From the NCBI GenBank assembly GCA_015657735.1, contig SSSX01000436.1:1-11990 (forward strand): a stretch of DNA of 11,990 bases, in the 5' to 3' direction. Positions within the stretch are counted from its first letter, which is position 1. The number at the start of each line of letters is the position of its first letter. Positions 5,791-11,990 of the stretch are shown piece by piece. Below the pieces are notes generated by a model. It was not told where the DNA came from and did not search any database. It saw only the letters and a program-made list of their open reading frames with translations. This stretch comes from Zoogloeaceae bacterium (GTDB taxonomy: Bacteria; Pseudomonadota; Gammaproteobacteria; Burkholderiales; Rhodocyclaceae). Both the position numbers and the translations under genes were made by a program.

Positions 5791-7899
5791 ATGCCAACCC
5801 CCCGAATATCCAAAATGCGACGTCCTCCGGCGGTACCGACATCGCGTCTGCCAGCCCTGCGGGAAACCGCGGCGGCGCTGCTGCGGGTAGTTTCGGCCGG
5901 CGGCGCGTCGATGCACGATATCGCACGGATCATCGTCCTCGACCCGGTGCTGGTCTTCGAAATCCTGCGCACGGCCCCGCTTGCCGGCACTGACCACGGC
6001 GCGCCCCTCGTCGACATCGTCGCCAACCGCCTGGTCCGCATCGACACCGGCCTGCTGCAGGCCTGGTCGCTGCGTCACATGATCCAGCAACCGCAGCGCC
6101 GGATCACCGCCCGCGCCCACCGCCATCACGCGCTGCACAGCCTGTTCGTCGCCGAGCTGGCCATCAACCTGGCCCGCGAGATGGGCTACCCCCATCCCGA
6201 CCAGGCCGCCGCCGCCGGCCTGATGCACGACATCGGCCTGCTGTGGCTGATCGAATACGGCGACGAATACCCGAAGGTGCTCGCCGACGCCATCGACGAA
6301 CGCGGCCTGTCCGCCGTCGAGTGGGAGCGCTACGGGCTCGACCACGCCGAACTGTCCGCCGAACTGGCCACCCGCTGCGGCTTTCCGCCGGGCATCGCCG
6401 ACGCCATCGCGCTGCACCAGGCCGAAGCCGACGCGGTGGCCGGCGCCCACCCGCTGGTGCGCATCATCGCCGCGGCCGAAGAACTCGCCTGCTACCGGGG
6501 CAGCCAGTCCGCCGCCAGCCTCGAGGGCGCCAGCCACCTGACCAAGATCGACGGCAGCCTGCTGGTCAGCCTGCTGGCCGACACCACGCGCGGCATGCAG
6601 GACAAGGTCCGCGGCCTCGACATCGTCGTCGAACCGACGATGCTGACCCTCCCGTGGAGCGCCGCCGCCGGCGCCGACGCCGAGCGCGACGCCATCGACA
6701 GCGGCATCGCCCGCACCGCGCTCAATGCCTTCTCGCGCAGCGCCTTCATCGACTCGGCCACCGCCCGCCAGGGGTTCGACGTGGCCACCCGCCTGCTGCT
6801 CGGCCTCGACGCCCCGGTGCTGTTCGTCAAGTCGCCCGACGACGACGCGCTGGTCGGCGCCACCGACATCGCCCACCCGGGTCTCGAACAGATCCGCATC
6901 TCGACCCGCGACGAACACAGCGTCCTCGCCGAAGCCTTCCGCAAGGATGCCGAAAGCCGCTACCTCAACGGCCAGCGTCCGCCCGGCCGCTGCGCGGCAG
7001 ACTGGCAGCTGGCCCGCTGGCTCAACAGCGACGGCCTGCTGTGCGTGCCGTGGCGCAACAGCCACGAGGCCGGTGTCGCCGTCTTCCCCTGTCCGAACAC
7101 CGAAAAGCCCGGCAGCGACATCGAACCGGCCCTGCGCCGCAGCGTCACCGACGCCGCCACCGCGCGCATCTCCGAACGCCGTTCCGACGAACAGATGCGC
7201 ATCGACCTCGAGGACAGCATCGCCCGCCGCTACGTGGACCACGCCCGCCGGGTCGCCCACGAAGTGAGCAATCCCCTCACCGTCATCAAGACCTACCTCG
7301 GCATGATCGACGAGCGCGTCGAGGACGCCACGCTGAAGGAACAACTCAGCCTGCTCAGCGACGAGCTCGACCGCGTCGGCAGCCTCGTGCGCAAGGCCAG
7401 CGACTTCACCTCGATCACCCCGTCCGGCCCCGCCCACAGCGGCGTTGCCGAAATCCTCCACGATCTGCGCGCGCTGTACGGCGAAGCGCTGTTCTCGCGC
7501 AAGGGCATCAGCTTCGAGCTGCGCACCTCGCCCAACCTCCCGGCCGCGGCCATCCCGCCCGACGCGCTGAAACAGATTTTCCTGAACCTCTTCAAGAACG
7601 CCGCCGAGGCAATCCCCGACGGCGGCAAGCTGACCGTCTCGGCGGTCGCCGGGATCAACGCCAACGGCAGCCCGTGCATGGAGATCCGCGTCGTCGACAA
7701 CGGCCCCGGCCTCGCCCCCGAACGCGTCGAAACCCTGTTCACCGCCGGCGCCCGGAACAGCGACAAACCGGGCGGCGGGGTCGGCCTGCCGCTGGTGCGC
7801 GAACTCGTCGGCGCGGTCGATGGCACCATCCTGTGCCGCAGCCAGCCGGGCTCGGGAACCGTCTTCCAGATCTACCTGCCACTGGCGGCAACGCACTGA
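5791..7899 (+). CDS. HDOD - GAF-like - histidine kinase fusion protein
   Basis: Predicted soluble sensor kinase of 702 residues with no membrane segment. An HDOD domain fills about 20-235 and keeps the HD pair in LMHDIGLL (His146-Asp147), plus later histidines in GLDHAEL and ALHQ. The middle (about 305-440) looks like a GAF-type sensor (DVATRLLLGLDAPVLFV, later GLLCVPWR). The kinase core follows: H-box VAHEVSNPLTVIKTYL with phospho-acceptor His490, N-box FLNLFKNAAEAI (Asn603), G1 DNGPGL (636-641) and G2 GGGVGLPL (661-668). This resembles NtrB/PilS-class kinases. The frame can also be read from TTG 5785 or ATG 5815; ATG 5791 is preferred, but none has a Shine-Dalgarno. It lies 51 nt before the receiver protein, its obvious candidate partner. 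The ligand sensed is unknown. Confidence 0.88.
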   Translation: MPTPRISKMRRPPAVPTSRLPALRETAAALLRVVSAGGASMHDIARIIVLDPVLVFEILRTAPLAGTDHGAPLVDIVANRLVRIDTGLLQAWSLRHMIQQPQRRITARAHRHHALHSLFVAELAINLAREMGYPHPDQAAAAGLMHDIGLLWLIEYGDEYPKVLADAIDERGLSAVEWERYGLDHAELSAELATRCGFPPGIADAIALHQAEADAVAGAHPLVRIIAAAEELACYRGSQSAASLEGASHLTKIDGSLLVSLLADTTRGMQDKVRGLDIVVEPTMLTLPWSAAAGADAERDAIDSGIARTALNAFSRSAFIDSATARQGFDVATRLLLGLDAPVLFVKSPDDDALVGATDIAHPGLEQIRISTRDEHSVLAEAFRKDAESRYLNGQRPPGRCAADWQLARWLNSDGLLCVPWRNSHEAGVAVFPCPNTEKPGSDIEPALRRSVTDAATARISERRSDEQMRIDLEDSIARRYVDHARRVAHEVSNPLTVIKTYLGMIDERVEDATLKEQLSLLSDELDRVGSLVRKASDFTSITPSGPAHSGVAEILHDLRALYGEALFSRKGISFELRTSPNLPAAAIPPDALKQIFLNLFKNAAEAIPDGGKLTVSAVAGINANGSPCMEIRVVDNGPGLAPERVETLFTAGARNSDKPGGGVGLPLVRELVGAVDGTILCRSQPGSGTVFQIYLPLAATH

Positions 7900-7900
7900 C

Positions 7901-7930
7901 TTGATGCATCATTGCGGCGCAAAATAGAAG
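7901..7930 (+). promoter_or_regulatory. Weak internal promoter candidate before the response regulator
   Basis: TTGATG (7901-7906) and TAGAAG (7925-7930) are separated by 18 nt, each matching four of six consensus bases. The stretch is richer in A and T than the surrounding coding sequence. It could allow the regulator to be made separately from the kinase. Confidence 0.25.
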
Positions 7931-7940
7931 AACCATGCAC

Positions 7941-7945
7941 GGGAG
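7941..7945 (+). promoter_or_regulatory. Shine-Dalgarno deciding the regulator start
   Basis: GGGAG lies 5 nt before ATG 7951. This makes ATG 7951 the better start than the in-frame TTG at 7912, which would add 13 residues with no recognised character. It is one of the clearer ribosome binding sites in the window. Confidence 0.6.
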
Positions 7946-7950
7946 TAACA

Positions 7951-10164
7951 ATGGTCATCCCCTGGGAAGGTCCCTTCTTCCCAACGGAGACAAACCGGCG
8001 CGCGCCGGCCGAGTCTCTGGTCCGCATCCTCGTCGTCGACGATGAACCGTCCCTGCGCCGGTCGATCGCGGCCGTCCTGCAGGCCAGCGACCGGCTGATC
8101 GACGACTGCGGCTCGGTCGCCGAAACCCTGGCGCGCCTCAACACCCGCTCCTTCGACCTGCTGATCGTCGACTACCGCCTGCCCGACGCCACCGGCCTCG
8201 CGGTGATGGACTGGCTGATCAGCAACGACCGCCGCGAATCGATCATCATGATCAGTGGCGAAGAATCCGTCGATGCCGCCATCGGCGCCCTGCGCCGCGG
8301 CGCCGACGACTTCCTGCTCAAGCCCTACAACCTCGACCAGCTGCGCCGCGCGGTCGGCAACGCCATCCTCAAGCGCCAGCTCGAGCGCAACAGCCGCGTC
8401 AATCAGCAGCGCCTGCAATCCTCCGAGCAGATGCACCGCTATCTCGTCGAACACTCCCTCGACCTGATCTACACCCTCGACGCCGAAGGCCGCTTCAACT
8501 ACCTCAACCTGCGCATCGAGTCGCTCCTCGGCCATCCGCGCAACGCCCTGATCGGCCGCCACTACACCGAGATCATCCATCCCGAAGACCTCGAACGGGC
8601 GCGCTACGCCTTCAACGAGCGGCGCACCGGCAACCGCGCCACCTGCAACGTCGAACTGCGCCTCGCCCGCAACCCCTACGGCAGCGGCGACGACGACCAG
8701 CGCAACGACCCGGTGACCATCGCCCTTAATGCGATGGGCATCTACAACCGCAGCGACTCCCGCGCGCCGGCCCACTACGCCGGCACCTACGGCGCCGCCC
8801 GCAGCCTGCCGGCGCCGCGCAGCAACGACACCCCGCAGCCCCCCAACCACCGCGACCCGCTCACCCAGCTGCCCAACCACGAGCTGTTCCGCGACCGCCT
8901 CGACCTCGCGATCACCCAGGCCAAGCGCCGCAAGGGCCTGATCGGGGTGATGCTGATCGACATCGATCACTTCAAGCAGGTCAACGAAGCCCACGGCCAG
9001 GCCGAGGGCGACACCCTGCTGCGCGCCGCGGCGCTGCGCCTGCGGCAATGCCTGCGCCGCGGCGACACCCTGACCCGCCATCGCAGCGACGCGTTCATCG
9101 TGCTGCTGCCCGACATCGGCACCCACCAGAACGCCCGCGCGATCGCCGAGAAGATCCTGCTCGCCTTCCGCCAGCCGATGCCGCTGGGCGACGGCGAAGC
9201 GGAGATCACGATCAGCATCGGCGTCGCGCTGCATCCCGAGGACGGCGCCAGCGCCGACGACCTCATCCAGCACGCCAGCGTCGCGATGCACCAGTCCAAG
9301 GGCCACGGCCGCAACGCCTTCAGCTTCTTCTCGCCCGACATGCACGCCAGCTACCGCACGCGGGTGAGCCTCGAAAACGATCTGCGCCGGGCCATCGCCC
9401 AGCACGAGTTCGAACTCCACTACCAGCCGCTGGTCAGCCTGTCGCGCGACCGCATCACCGCCGTCGAAGCCCTCGTCCGCTGGCGGCATCCGACCCACGG
9501 CCTGGTCGCCCCGTCGCGCTTCATCCACTTCGCCGAAGAAACCGGCGTGATCCACGAGATCAGCCGCTGGGTGCTCGAAACCGGTTGCGCCCAGCTCGCC
9601 GTGTGGCTCCGCCAGTTTCCCGACTTGCGCCTGACGACCAATCTGTCGTCGCGCGATTTCGACGAATCCGACCTCGCCGACACCGTATCGCGCGCGCTGT
9701 CCAGCAACGGCCTCGCCGCCGCCAGCCTCGAACTCGAAATCACCGAAAACCTGCTGCTCGAAAACAGCGGACGGATCGCCCCGCGCCTGCACGACCTGCG
9801 CGAACTCGGCGTCGGCGTGGCGATCCACGATTTCGGCACCGGCTGTTCATCGCTGGCCAGCCTGCAGCGCTGCGGCGTCACCCGGCTGAAGATCGACCGC
9901 AGCTTCGTCAAGGACATCAACGGCAGCGGCAGCCACCCGATCGTCAACGCCATCGCCGGCATCGCCCACGGCTTCGACATCCGCCTCGCCGCCGAAGGCA
10001 TCGAGCGCGACGAACAGATGAACGCCCTCGAACACCTCGGCTGCGACGAGATGCAGGGCTTCCTGTTCTCCCGCCCGGTGGACGCCGACGCCACCACCCG
10101 CCTGCTGCGCGACTTCCGCCCGTCGGCGCGGCAGCGCAGCGGCGCGGCCGCTTCAGCCGCCTAA
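7951..10164 (+). CDS. Response regulator with receiver-PAS-GGDEF(degenerate)-EAL domains
   Basis: Cytoplasmic c-di-GMP-type response regulator of 737 residues. The receiver (about 24-140) is complete: acidic pair Asp30-Asp31, phospho-acceptor Asp74 in LIVDYRLPD, Ser102 in MISGE, and Lys124 in LKPY. A PAS domain follows (about 160-285, EHSLDLIYTLDAEGRFNYLN). The GGDEF domain (about 300-462) keeps IDIDHFKQVNE, but the signature is RSDAF at 378-382, so cyclase activity is not expected; an RxxD I-site-like motif, RRGD, is kept at 369-372. The EAL domain (about 472-720) has EALVRW (Glu506), Asn564, Glu596, Lys647, Glu682 and Gln702. However, DDFGTGYSS reads HDFGTGCSS, so His626 replaces the first metal-binding aspartate. 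Phosphodiesterase activity is therefore doubtful or altered. The upstream HDOD kinase is the likely phosphodonor. Confidence 0.9.
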   Translation: MVIPWEGPFFPTETNRRAPAESLVRILVVDDEPSLRRSIAAVLQASDRLIDDCGSVAETLARLNTRSFDLLIVDYRLPDATGLAVMDWLISNDRRESIIMISGEESVDAAIGALRRGADDFLLKPYNLDQLRRAVGNAILKRQLERNSRVNQQRLQSSEQMHRYLVEHSLDLIYTLDAEGRFNYLNLRIESLLGHPRNALIGRHYTEIIHPEDLERARYAFNERRTGNRATCNVELRLARNPYGSGDDDQRNDPVTIALNAMGIYNRSDSRAPAHYAGTYGAARSLPAPRSNDTPQPPNHRDPLTQLPNHELFRDRLDLAITQAKRRKGLIGVMLIDIDHFKQVNEAHGQAEGDTLLRAAALRLRQCLRRGDTLTRHRSDAFIVLLPDIGTHQNARAIAEKILLAFRQPMPLGDGEAEITISIGVALHPEDGASADDLIQHASVAMHQSKGHGRNAFSFFSPDMHASYRTRVSLENDLRRAIAQHEFELHYQPLVSLSRDRITAVEALVRWRHPTHGLVAPSRFIHFAEETGVIHEISRWVLETGCAQLAVWLRQFPDLRLTTNLSSRDFDESDLADTVSRALSSNGLAAASLELEITENLLLENSGRIAPRLHDLRELGVGVAIHDFGTGCSSLASLQRCGVTRLKIDRSFVKDINGSGSHPIVNAIAGIAHGFDIRLAAEGIERDEQMNALEHLGCDEMQGFLFSRPVDADATTRLLRDFRPSARQRSGAAASAA

Positions 10165-10184
10165 AAACCGTCACACTGCGCCGC

Positions 10185-10190
10185 TAGATT
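10185..10190 (+). promoter_or_regulatory. -10-like element upstream of the small ORF
   Basis: TAGATT lies 32 nt before ATG 10223, a plausible distance for a promoter. No recognisable -35 is found 16-18 nt upstream, so support is weak. Confidence 0.2.
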
Positions 10191-10222
10191 CACCCCATCG
10201 CCGACTCCAGCAGGAAATCGTC

Positions 10223-10444
10223 ATGGGAATTTTCCGCCTCGTCCTCGCCCATCCCCGCCAGCCCGACGCACCGCGCCTGGTCGCCGAGCACCTCGACCCG
10301 GCCTGGCTCAAGCAGCGCGGCTACGACATCGCCCGCAGCCTCGGCGACGCCGCCGCGGTGTGGGCCAGCCAGCCGGCCAGCGGCCCGGCGCAGCTGGCAC
10401 TGCGATGCCGGACCGGCCACGCGCTGGCGATCATCAACGGATAG
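10223..10444 (+). CDS. Small hypothetical protein, 73 residues
   Basis: I do not recognise this protein. It is 73 residues, soluble in appearance, with no signal peptide, membrane segment or cysteine pair; the only cysteine is in RCRTGHALAI. Its middle is weakly amphipathic (LDPAWLKQRGYDIARSLGDAAAVW). Support for a real gene comes from an AGGA ribosome binding site at 10212-10215, 7 nt before ATG, third positions strongly G/C as in its neighbours, and a stop followed closely by hairpins. It lies 58 nt after the response regulator on the same strand, with a possible own -10 at 10185. It could be a small accessory of the signalling system or simply an unrelated short gene. Confidence 0.6.
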   Translation: MGIFRLVLAHPRQPDAPRLVAEHLDPAWLKQRGYDIARSLGDAAAVWASQPASGPAQLALRCRTGHALAIING

Positions 10445-10450
10445 CGGCAA

Positions 10451-10545
10451 GCCGGCTCATCCGGCCTGAAATCGCAACAATCAACACCCGATTGTTGCAA
10501 ATCCAGCAACAACGCCCGATGACGCCGACGCCGCGTCAGCGTCGG
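10451..10545. terminator. Cluster of three hairpins between convergent genes
   Basis: Three inverted repeats occur between the small ORF and the SPOR gene. They are gccgg/ccggc (10451-10465, 5-bp stem), gcaacaatc/gattgttgc (10474-10498, perfect 9-bp stem, 7-base loop), and ccgacgc/gcgtcgg (10525-10545, 7-bp stem, 7-base loop). The last overlaps the SPOR stop codon at 10536-10538. The GCAACAA arm recurs directly at 10506-10512. None has a good T-run, but the position between converging 3' ends suits a two-way, possibly Rho-assisted, transcription stop. Confidence 0.45.
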
Positions 10546-11342
10546 AACGGAATCAGCTCGGCCGCCGAAAAGCCCTTGTCGCGCAAGCGCGCCTGCGCCG
10601 CCAGCGCATCGCGACGGTCGGCGAACGGGCCGGCGATGACCCGCACCTCGAGCTGCGACGGAATGCCCTCGGCCGACAGGCGGGCACGCAGCGCCTCGGC
10701 CTCGGCCGGCGTCATGAAGCCGCCGACCTGCAGCGCGAAGTTCGCCTGCGCGTCGCCCGACGGCGCGCCAGCCCGCGCCGCGGCAGGCGCCGCGACCACC
10801 GCAGCCGGCGGCGGCGGCGGCACCGCGGCGGGACGCGTCACGGCCGGCGCCGCAGGCGGCGGTGCCTCGACCCGCGGGGCCGGCCGCGCCGCCGCTTCCG
10901 GCGCTGGCGCGAGCGGCGCCACGGCGGGCGCGACCGCCGGTTTCGGCTGCGGACGCGTGACTTCGATGGCCTTGCTGGCCCGTTCGGAACGCGCCGCGCG
11001 CTCGAGCCGGTCACCCGCCGGCAGCGCGGGCGGCGCCGAGCCCTCGGCGGCCGGCAGCGGCGGCACTTCGGCCGGCGCATCCGTCACCGGGCCGCCGGCC
11101 CGCACGACCTCCGGCGGCGCGTCGCGGCCCGGCTCGGGACGCACCTGGGCCGGGGCGATCGGCCGCGTCGGCGCGACGATTTCCTCCGGCTGCGGCGGCC
11201 GCGACAGATGGTCGAAGATCGCCAGCCCGCCGAGCAGCACGGCGATCAGGCCACCTGCCACGCCGGCGCGAATCCACAGCTGCTTGCGCGGATCTTCGTC
11301 GCCAGCCTCGTCCGGCGCCGGCACCGTTGTTTCTTCCGTCAT
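10536..11342 (-). CDS. SPOR-domain, single-pass inner-membrane protein
   Basis: Protein of 268 residues with a short cytoplasmic N-terminus (1-23), one membrane helix (about 24-43, IRAGVAGGLIAVLLGGLAIF), a long Pro/Ala-rich periplasmic linker (about 47-195), and a C-terminal SPOR domain (about 200-266). SPOR landmarks are FALQVGGF, VIAGPF, and DALAAQARLRDKGF. SPOR domains bind glycan strands stripped of stem peptides at the division septum, so a role at the septum is likely; DedD and FtsN share this layout. The genes that usually flank dedD (folC, cvpA, purF) are not seen, so I give no symbol. The start is ATG 11342, whose ATGA overlaps the upstream gene's TGA, pointing to translational coupling. 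An upstream ATG at 11405 would add 21 residues that only duplicate the overlap. Linker length will vary among relatives. Confidence 0.85.
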   Translation of the reverse strand: MTEETTVPAPDEAGDEDPRKQLWIRAGVAGGLIAVLLGGLAIFDHLSRPPQPEEIVAPTRPIAPAQVRPEPGRDAPPEVVRAGGPVTDAPAEVPPLPAAEGSAPPALPAGDRLERAARSERASKAIEVTRPQPKPAVAPAVAPLAPAPEAAARPAPRVEAPPPAAPAVTRPAAVPPPPPAAVVAAPAAARAGAPSGDAQANFALQVGGFMTPAEAEALRARLSAEGIPSQLEVRVIAGPFADRRDALAAQARLRDKGFSAAELIPFRR

Positions 11343-11863
11343 GCTCCGCCCTCCGCCCGCGCCAGCGCGCAAACCAACTCCGCTTCGGCAACCGAAATGC
11401 CGCAATGATCGGCGATCTGCGTCGCCGCGACGCCGCGCCCGGCCAGCAGCATGGCCTCGGAATGTTGCGGCGACTCGGGACGCACGTACTGGGGCGGCGG
11501 CGGGGGCGCCGGCACACGGGCGCGGGCCGCCTGCACTTCATTGAGGTCGAGACGCAGCGCCACCAGCTCGCTGCGCAGAAAATCCTGCTCGGTGCGCAGC
11601 TGGGCCACGTCGCGCCGCAGCTGCTGGATTTCGAGTTCGTTGAGGGTTTCCTGGGGCACCACCGGCTGTTCGGGCACAGCGGACGGCGCCACCGCCGGAA
11701 CAAACTCGGGCGCCTCGGCGACCACGGTCTGCGGCGAGGCGGCTCCGTCGCGGGGAGACGCCTTTCGCGCCGGCAGCGCAAGCCGGAACAGGATCACCAC
11801 GAGGTAGGCCGACAGCACCGCGACCAGCGCCCACACGCCTTCCCGCAAACCCACTTCGATCAT
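11339..11863 (-). CDS. DUF2802-like membrane-anchored coiled-coil protein
   Basis: Protein of 174 residues. An N-terminal membrane helix (about 9-30, GVWALVAVLSAYLVVILFRL) is followed by a low-complexity Ala/Pro/Val stretch. A likely coiled coil comes next (about 72-112, ETLNELEIQQLRRDVAQLRT onward), then a Pro-rich spacer (117-127). The end is a small helical domain, EAMLLAGRGVAATQIADHCG followed by ISVAEAELVCALAR (136-169). This terminal domain has the look of DUF2802, a helix-turn-helix-like unit of unknown role found in proteobacterial membrane proteins, sometimes near chemotaxis or flagellar genes. The start ATG 11863 has a GGGGAG ribosome binding site about 8 nt upstream on the minus strand. 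Its last bases overlap the SPOR start by 4 nt. The pair probably act together in the envelope; this is inferred from coupling only. Confidence 0.75.
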   Translation of the reverse strand: MIEVGLREGVWALVAVLSAYLVVILFRLALPARKASPRDGAASPQTVVAEAPEFVPAVAPSAVPEQPVVPQETLNELEIQQLRRDVAQLRTEQDFLRSELVALRLDLNEVQAARARVPAPPPPPQYVRPESPQHSEAMLLAGRGVAATQIADHCGISVAEAELVCALARAEGGA

Positions 11864-11990
11864 CGCGCGGGCTCCCCGGCCAGGGTGCTGCGCGGCTGCG
11901 GCTCAAACCTTGTGCTGACGATGATCTTTCCCCTGATGACTGGCGTGCCGACGGCGTGGAACGGACGCTGGGATGATAGCCGCGCCCTTC
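11864..11990 (-). other. Upstream region of the DUF2802 gene; possible 3' end of another gene
   Basis: No complete gene is seen here. On the minus strand one frame stays open for 42 codons from the window edge and ends in TGA at 11860-11862, overlapping the DUF2802 ATG as ATGA. Its residues (ending RSTLAGEPAR) match no family I know, and its third positions are less G/C-rich than the neighbours. The same stretch contains TATCATCC (minus strand, 11971-11978), which could be a -10 box whose -35 would lie beyond the edge. The two readings cannot be separated from this window. Confidence 0.25.

Noticed and set aside
5664..5993. 109-codon plus-strand frame across the kinase promoter region
   Set aside because: Overlaps the dyad and the start of the kinase gene, has low-complexity content and no ribosome binding site.
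5680..7896. 738-codon open frame on the minus strand opposite the HDOD kinase gene
   Set aside because: It lies antisense to a gene with clear kinase motifs. Its Gly/Val/Arg/Ala/Asp-rich content is what reversed GC-rich codons give, and it shows no domain.
7909..9828. 639-codon minus-strand open frame opposite the response regulator
   Set aside because: Same cause: stop codons are rare on the complement of GC-rich third positions. The plus-strand product has receiver, PAS, GGDEF and EAL motifs throughout.
10801..10830. GGC-rich tandem run as a possible microsatellite
   Set aside because: It encodes a short polyproline tract of the SPOR protein linker and needs no separate explanation.
10360..11544. 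394-codon plus-strand frame opposite the SPOR and DUF2802 genes
   Set aside because: Ser/Ala/Gly/Thr low-complexity output of the reversed Pro/Ala linker. The minus-strand genes have membrane helices and recognised terminal domains.

Overview
The window is about 12 kb of GC-rich, densely coded bacterial chromosome, with strong G/C preference at third codon positions. PilU, an RlmL-type THUMP methyltransferase, HemJ, a GCGDVA-type epimerase, HDOD proteins and SPOR/DUF2802 proteins together fit a betaproteobacterium, probably Rhodocyclales (Azoarcus/Thauera/Dechloromonas relatives). This placement is an inference from family resemblance, not from a search. I see no integrase, transposase, tRNA, rRNA or CRISPR array, and no gene-free stretch longer than 300 bases.

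Layout: (1) positions 1-735, + strand, the 3' part of pilU (twitching-motility ATPase). (2) 736-861, a convergent intergenic stretch full of small inverted repeats. (3) 862-3396, - strand, an operon-like run of three genes read from 3396 downward: a YeeZ-like NAD-dependent epimerase, HemJ/CopD-family protoporphyrinogen oxidase, and a THUMP-domain RNA guanine methyltransferase that appears to start with TTG. (4) 3424-5621, + strand, a 2Fe-2S/FAD/NAD reductase (CDP-6-deoxy-glucoseen reductase-like), followed 29 nt later by a degenerate EAL-HDOD protein. (5) 5791-10164, + strand, a two-gene signalling pair: an HDOD-GAF-like-histidine kinase fusion and a receiver-PAS-GGDEF-EAL regulator. (6) 10223-10444, + strand, a small unrecognised protein. 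(7) 10536-11863, - strand, two genes with a 4-base ATGA overlap, a DUF2802-like membrane/coiled-coil protein and a SPOR-domain protein. The window ends about 130 nt upstream of the DUF2802 gene.

The part most worth attention is 4482-10164. Two HDOD proteins flank the kinase/regulator system. The regulator has an intact phospho-receiver, but its GGDEF signature reads RSDAF (an RxxD I-site-like motif is kept). Its EAL domain keeps most catalytic residues, but the first aspartate of DDFGTG is a histidine. The EAL half of the neighbouring EAL-HDOD protein has lost its signature residues entirely. The cluster therefore looks like a c-di-GMP-linked phosphorelay in which at least the synthase half, and perhaps the hydrolase half, has become a sensing or protein-contact module. 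An AT-rich dyad just upstream of the kinase gene may be its control site.
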